In this document: positions 45,596-48,607 of the stretch, one piece after another
Layout of the letters: every line of letters starts with the position of its first letter
Numbering within the stretch: position 1 is the stretch's first letter
Source: an uncultured Bacteroidota bacterium
GTDB lineage: Bacteria; Bacteroidota; Bacteroidia; Flavobacteriales; Flavobacteriaceae
NCBI GenBank assembly: GCA_902626365.1
Contig: CACOFE010000011.1
Span: 1 to 48,607 of the forward strand
Direction of reading: 5' to 3'
DNA: 48,607 nucleotides
The notes under the pieces: generated by a model
The model's database searches: none
What the model was told of the DNA's origin: nothing
Seen by the model: the letters and a program-made list of their open reading frames with translations, nothing else
Position numbers and translations under genes: made by a program

Positions 45596-48500
45596 TTATA
45601 TCTTTCTTTTAATAAACTCAAAGATTTCGTTTATCTCAAGTTCCCAATAGGACAAATTTCCGTTGACGTCTGAAGTTAATATGTAATCCTTACCATTATA
45701 CTTATACGTCTTAATATCAGTTATTTTATTGTTTGACCCAAAATCTATATCTACTCTTTTTTCACCAAAAGTTTCATCTTCATCATATTCGAGCATACAA
45801 AAAGATCCATCATCAGCAGAGGAATAAATAGTATTAAGTCTCCTATCATAATTTAATGCTATTATTTCATCGTTGTGAGCTAGATATCTCTGGTTGAAAA
45901 GTAGCTTTCCAGAGTCAGAGTTATACAAATATATCCAGCCATTTTGAGTTGCAAATAGAAATTTTCCGTCAGCAAAAGTAATTCTATTCACCTTATCTTT
46001 TTCTGAAATATCCTTACTATTTTTACTATCAAGAATCAAAGTAGTCGAATTGTCATTTGTATCTAAATGGAATATTTTTCCTTCATTTGTAAGAAGATAA
46101 ACTAATTTTTTTCCATCATAAGTCATATAATGAAATTTATCAGACCCTAATCCATCAACAGCTAACTTAGTGAGTGTTTGATTTTTTAAATTATACTTAA
46201 AAATAATGTTACTATTTGAGAAATATATATCCGATTCTTTGAAAATTACATTACTAACAGGCGAGTTCTCCTTTATTCTTCTCGGTCGAAAAATATTAAT
46301 CTTAGATTTTTTTTCTAAATCAATTAACCATATTTCTCCGTTTTTATGACTTGTGCACAAATAAAAATCGTCTATTACTGCGATTGATTTCAATTCACTA
46401 TTAAGACTCATGTAGTCGAAATCAATTTTTTCTAACTGTAAAGACTTATTAGTTGAGTAATATAATCTATTAGATTCGCCACCCGTAAATATTTTATCAT
46501 CATCTGAGATTTGAATTGAATTTAATCTATTATTTGAATTTTTGTTATAGTCCCTTAGCAGATTAAACTCTTGTACCTGTGTAATCTTTTCTACTCCATA
46601 AATTTTTGATACAATTATGTTAGCAAGTTTTCTTAAGTTATTTTTGTCATTGCTGGTTGTCTTAATTATTAGTGAATTAATTTCATCTAACTCACCCGAA
46701 TGATTATTAATCAAATAGTCTTTTTCATCTTGAATATTCTCGAAATCCTCATAAAGTTGAATACCTGTTTTTGCAAAGCTTAATAACTTATCTTTCTCAT
46801 CATTTTTTAATAGTCTTATTTGTCTAGTAATATTTTTTATTTCATTATTTAACCTGATTTCCTCCTTGGTGATATTTAAGAATCGATTTGCTGTAAATAG
46901 TTCTCCCTCAACCGAATCAATTTTTAATTCCTTTACTAATATTTCATTTTTTTGAAAGTTAATTTTTTCATTATCATCAATGATTTTTTTGTTTTTTTCA
47001 GTCAAAAGCTGTTGCTGGTTATTTAATTGTTCTTTGATTATGTTTATTGTATCCTTTTCAAGCTCTATAAAATTAATCATGGATTTATTTTTCATTTCAA
47101 GAGCTGCAATATTTCTTTCCAATGTATCATTTGTTTTTTGAACCAAATCCCTATCAACTTTAATATTTTTTAACTCTAACCTTTCTAAATGACTATCAAT
47201 TGAAAGAACGATAAATGTAACCCCAACAACTATGAGCGCTATTTTAAATATCAAAGATTTCCTTTTGGATTGTTCCAACAATCTATTTTTTTTCCTTATT
47301 TCATCATCATATAAACTTTTTTGACTTTGTATATATTCAATAATGGTTATAAAATTTATTGCATATTTATCAGACCAATAATTATTTATAAATTCACTTT
47401 TAATTAATTTCAATCCTTCAGCTATTTCAGAATTGGTTAGGTTTTCATTTTGGGAAATTTTACTTTCAAAGAAAAGTAATGATTCATAAAACTTAGACTC
47501 TTCTTTTTCCCATGTCTTAAAAAGTTTCCAGTTTAAACAATTTTGATGTTTTAGTACAATAACATCATTGTCATCATAAATGAAGTTGTTATCAGAAATA
47601 ATGGGGGTCATGTTCTCAGAAATCGAATCAAATAAGAAACCAAAATCTGAATTAAAATTTGTAATTATTTCCGTCGTAGTTTTTGAATCTTTTCCGATAT
47701 AATTTTTTATGTATTTGAATTTTTGAAAATAAATTTTGTTTTCAACGTCCGAGTTAATTAAAGATCTAAATAATCTTGTGTGAATTTCATACTTATCTTT
47801 ACTGAGTTTTTGGAGATATCCATCCAAATCATCAGAAATAATTTTTTCTAAAGAATTTGATTCTGAATCAAATTCATCAATATTGTTTTTATTTAATGAA
47901 AGAAAATTATCCTCTAATTTACTCAACAAGTATTGTAAGTTAGTTATGAGATGGGGCTTTTCGTTAATCTGATCTGAAAATTTATTGAGTTTGTTTTTAT
48001 CTATATTAAATTTAGTATGGTTGGAATATTTATTTAAAAGGTTGAATAAGTCTATCCCAGGCAGATTAAATTGGCTTAAACTTAGGAGTTCAGAAAACTT
48101 TCCGTAAATATTAAGTTTTGATAAATATTCGTCTTGAACAGAAATTATGAAATATATCGAACAAAACTCGTTTCTAACTGATTTGTCAATTAAGTCAATG
48201 AGTAAATCATCATCTTTATTATTTTCACTATCAAATATTTTTGTGTATTTAAATAAGTCTTCGATTTGATCTATGTGAATTAGCAGATTGGAATTATTAA
48301 AAATTTCTGATCTCTTGTAGATATTTATTAATCCAAAACCTTGTTTTTCTCTAATTACATCACAGTAATCATCAAAATCTGATGTAGTTGGTTTTGAACT
48401 TAAGTATAGAGTGCTGTCGACCGAAAGTGATTTACAGAGGTTTTCGATAGGGGAAAAACCTGGTCGGAAAGTACAGAACTTCCATGACTTTCCAGATTTT

Positions 48501-48607
48501 CCGCTAAAGTTTTGTGAGAGACGTTTTAAAATACCAGATTCAACAAATGATGATTTTCCCGATGATTTAGGACCATTGATTGTTAAAATCTTATTTTTTT
48601 TTAATAT
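45596..48607 (-). CDS. nSTAND1-like NTPase, membrane helix, coiled coil and beta-propeller, cut by right edge
   Basis: The frame is open for 1003 residues from 45596 to the right edge, with no start codon in frame upstream of 47929; the TTG there is internal. Visible residues 1-230 hold the NTPase: Walker A GPKSSGKSS (12-20), a Walker B LLIHIDQIEDLF and a VQDEYLSKL segment where STAND proteins have the sensor arginine. The nSTAND1 lid motif LKHQNCLNWKLFKTWEKEESKF is near 350. One membrane helix follows at about 451-470, a long coiled coil at about 473-600, and a C-terminal propeller at about 690-1003 with repeats such as KIFHLDTNDNS and WIYLYNSDSGK. It probably senses a ligand with the propeller and oligomerises through the NTPase. 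The gene faces the tail genes. Confidence 0.82.
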   Translation of the reverse strand: MLKKNKILTINGPKSSGKSSFVESGILKRLSQNFSGKSGKSWKFCTFRPGFSPIENLCKSLSVDSTLYLSSKPTTSDFDDYCDVIREKQGFGLINIYKRSEIFNNSNLLIHIDQIEDLFKYTKIFDSENNKDDDLLIDLIDKSVRNEFCSIYFIISVQDEYLSKLNIYGKFSELLSLSQFNLPGIDLFNLLNKYSNHTKFNIDKNKLNKFSDQINEKPHLITNLQYLLSKLEDNFLSLNKNNIDEFDSESNSLEKIISDDLDGYLQKLSKDKYEIHTRLFRSLINSDVENKIYFQKFKYIKNYIGKDSKTTTEIITNFNSDFGFLFDSISENMTPIISDNNFIYDDNDVIVLKHQNCLNWKLFKTWEKEESKFYESLLFFESKISQNENLTNSEIAEGLKLIKSEFINNYWSDKYAINFITIIEYIQSQKSLYDDEIRKKNRLLEQSKRKSLIFKIALIVVGVTFIVLSIDSHLERLELKNIKVDRDLVQKTNDTLERNIAALEMKNKSMINFIELEKDTINIIKEQLNNQQQLLTEKNKKIIDDNEKINFQKNEILVKELKIDSVEGELFTANRFLNITKEEIRLNNEIKNITRQIRLLKNDEKDKLLSFAKTGIQLYEDFENIQDEKDYLINNHSGELDEINSLIIKTTSNDKNNLRKLANIIVSKIYGVEKITQVQEFNLLRDYNKNSNNRLNSIQISDDDKIFTGGESNRLYYSTNKSLQLEKIDFDYMSLNSELKSIAVIDDFYLCTSHKNGEIWLIDLEKKSKINIFRPRRIKENSPVSNVIFKESDIYFSNSNIIFKYNLKNQTLTKLAVDGLGSDKFHYMTYDGKKLVYLLTNEGKIFHLDTNDNSTTLILDSKNSKDISEKDKVNRITFADGKFLFATQNGWIYLYNSDSGKLLFNQRYLAHNDEIIALNYDRRLNTIYSSADDGSFCMLEYDEDETFGEKRVDIDFGSNNKITDIKTYKYNGKDYILTSDVNGNLSYWELEINEIFEFIKRKI

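Noticed and set aside
47927-47929. TTG at 47929 as the start of the propeller gene.
   Set aside because: It is an internal leucine codon; the same frame encodes a Walker A and Walker B upstream and is open to the edge.
47919-47950. Possible frameshift splitting the STAND gene near the apparent start at 47929.
   Set aside because: On careful re-reading, the minus-strand frame of the propeller part continues without a stop through PHLITNLQYLLSKLED into the NTPase domain and to the right edge. It is one continuous gene.

Overview
The window is AT-rich chromosomal DNA from a member of the Bacteroidota, most likely a marine or uncultured Flavobacteriia lineage. Support comes from the gene content: a YbbR protein next to coaE, an RprXY-like two-component pair, a fused alpha/beta 2-oxoacid dehydrogenase E1, an ABC-F protein of the Bacteroidota type, and many short lipoproteins. 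Several intergenic gaps also carry the Bacteroidota -7 element TAnnTTTG, and starts show no consistent Shine-Dalgarno sequence. No tRNA, rRNA, CRISPR array, IS element or integrase was seen. One structural RNA, the SRP RNA, lies at 14490-14583.

Bases 1-35850 are mostly housekeeping genes in short runs on both strands. The left part holds the end of a glycosyltransferase, ybbR, coaE and a sensor kinase/response regulator pair. Next comes a leftward set (miaA, a DEDDh exonuclease, a YggS-type PLP protein, a 3-hydroxyacyl-CoA dehydrogenase, a Gfo/Idh/MocA oxidoreductase), then pcm, smpB and glyA, and envelope lipoproteins including a beta-helix protein and a glutaminyl cyclase. The SRP RNA, an SDR, an FSA-type aldolase and an ABC-F ATPase follow, then pheT, recG and a uvrD/pcrA helicase with a clear terminator. 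The block ends with an OmpA-type lipoprotein, a GT2 glycosyltransferase, an HsdR_N-like nuclease-fold protein, holA, the E1 fusion, a LOG-family protein, uvrA and ggt.

Bases 36081-48607 are a different kind of region: the start of a contractile injection system (CIS) locus. Seven closely packed rightward genes encode a pseudo-phospholipase-D/Ig-like protein, a four-helix DUF4407 membrane protein, a lipoprotein of unknown function, a GH18-like lipoprotein with three C-terminal membrane helices, a small two-helix membrane protein, a DUF4255 (Pvc16/Afp16-type) tail-terminator protein and an unrecognised cytoplasmic protein. After a 159-bp gap come a contractile tail sheath and two closely related tail tube proteins. 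Facing them is a very large gene cut by the right edge, encoding an nSTAND1-like NTPase, a membrane helix, a coiled coil and a beta-propeller. No capsid, portal or terminase gene is present, and there is no TssB/TssC pair. The locus therefore fits the eCIS/T6SS-iv side of the contractile family rather than a prophage or a classical T6SS. The spike, baseplate and AAA+ genes were not seen and would be expected beyond the right edge.

The most interesting feature is the membrane and envelope module fused to the CIS genes: DUF4407, a possible glycan hydrolase anchored at both ends, lipoproteins and a membrane-bound STAND sensor. I infer a cell-anchored, signal-gated contractile apparatus rather than a freely released particle. 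This cannot be proven from the sequence alone.
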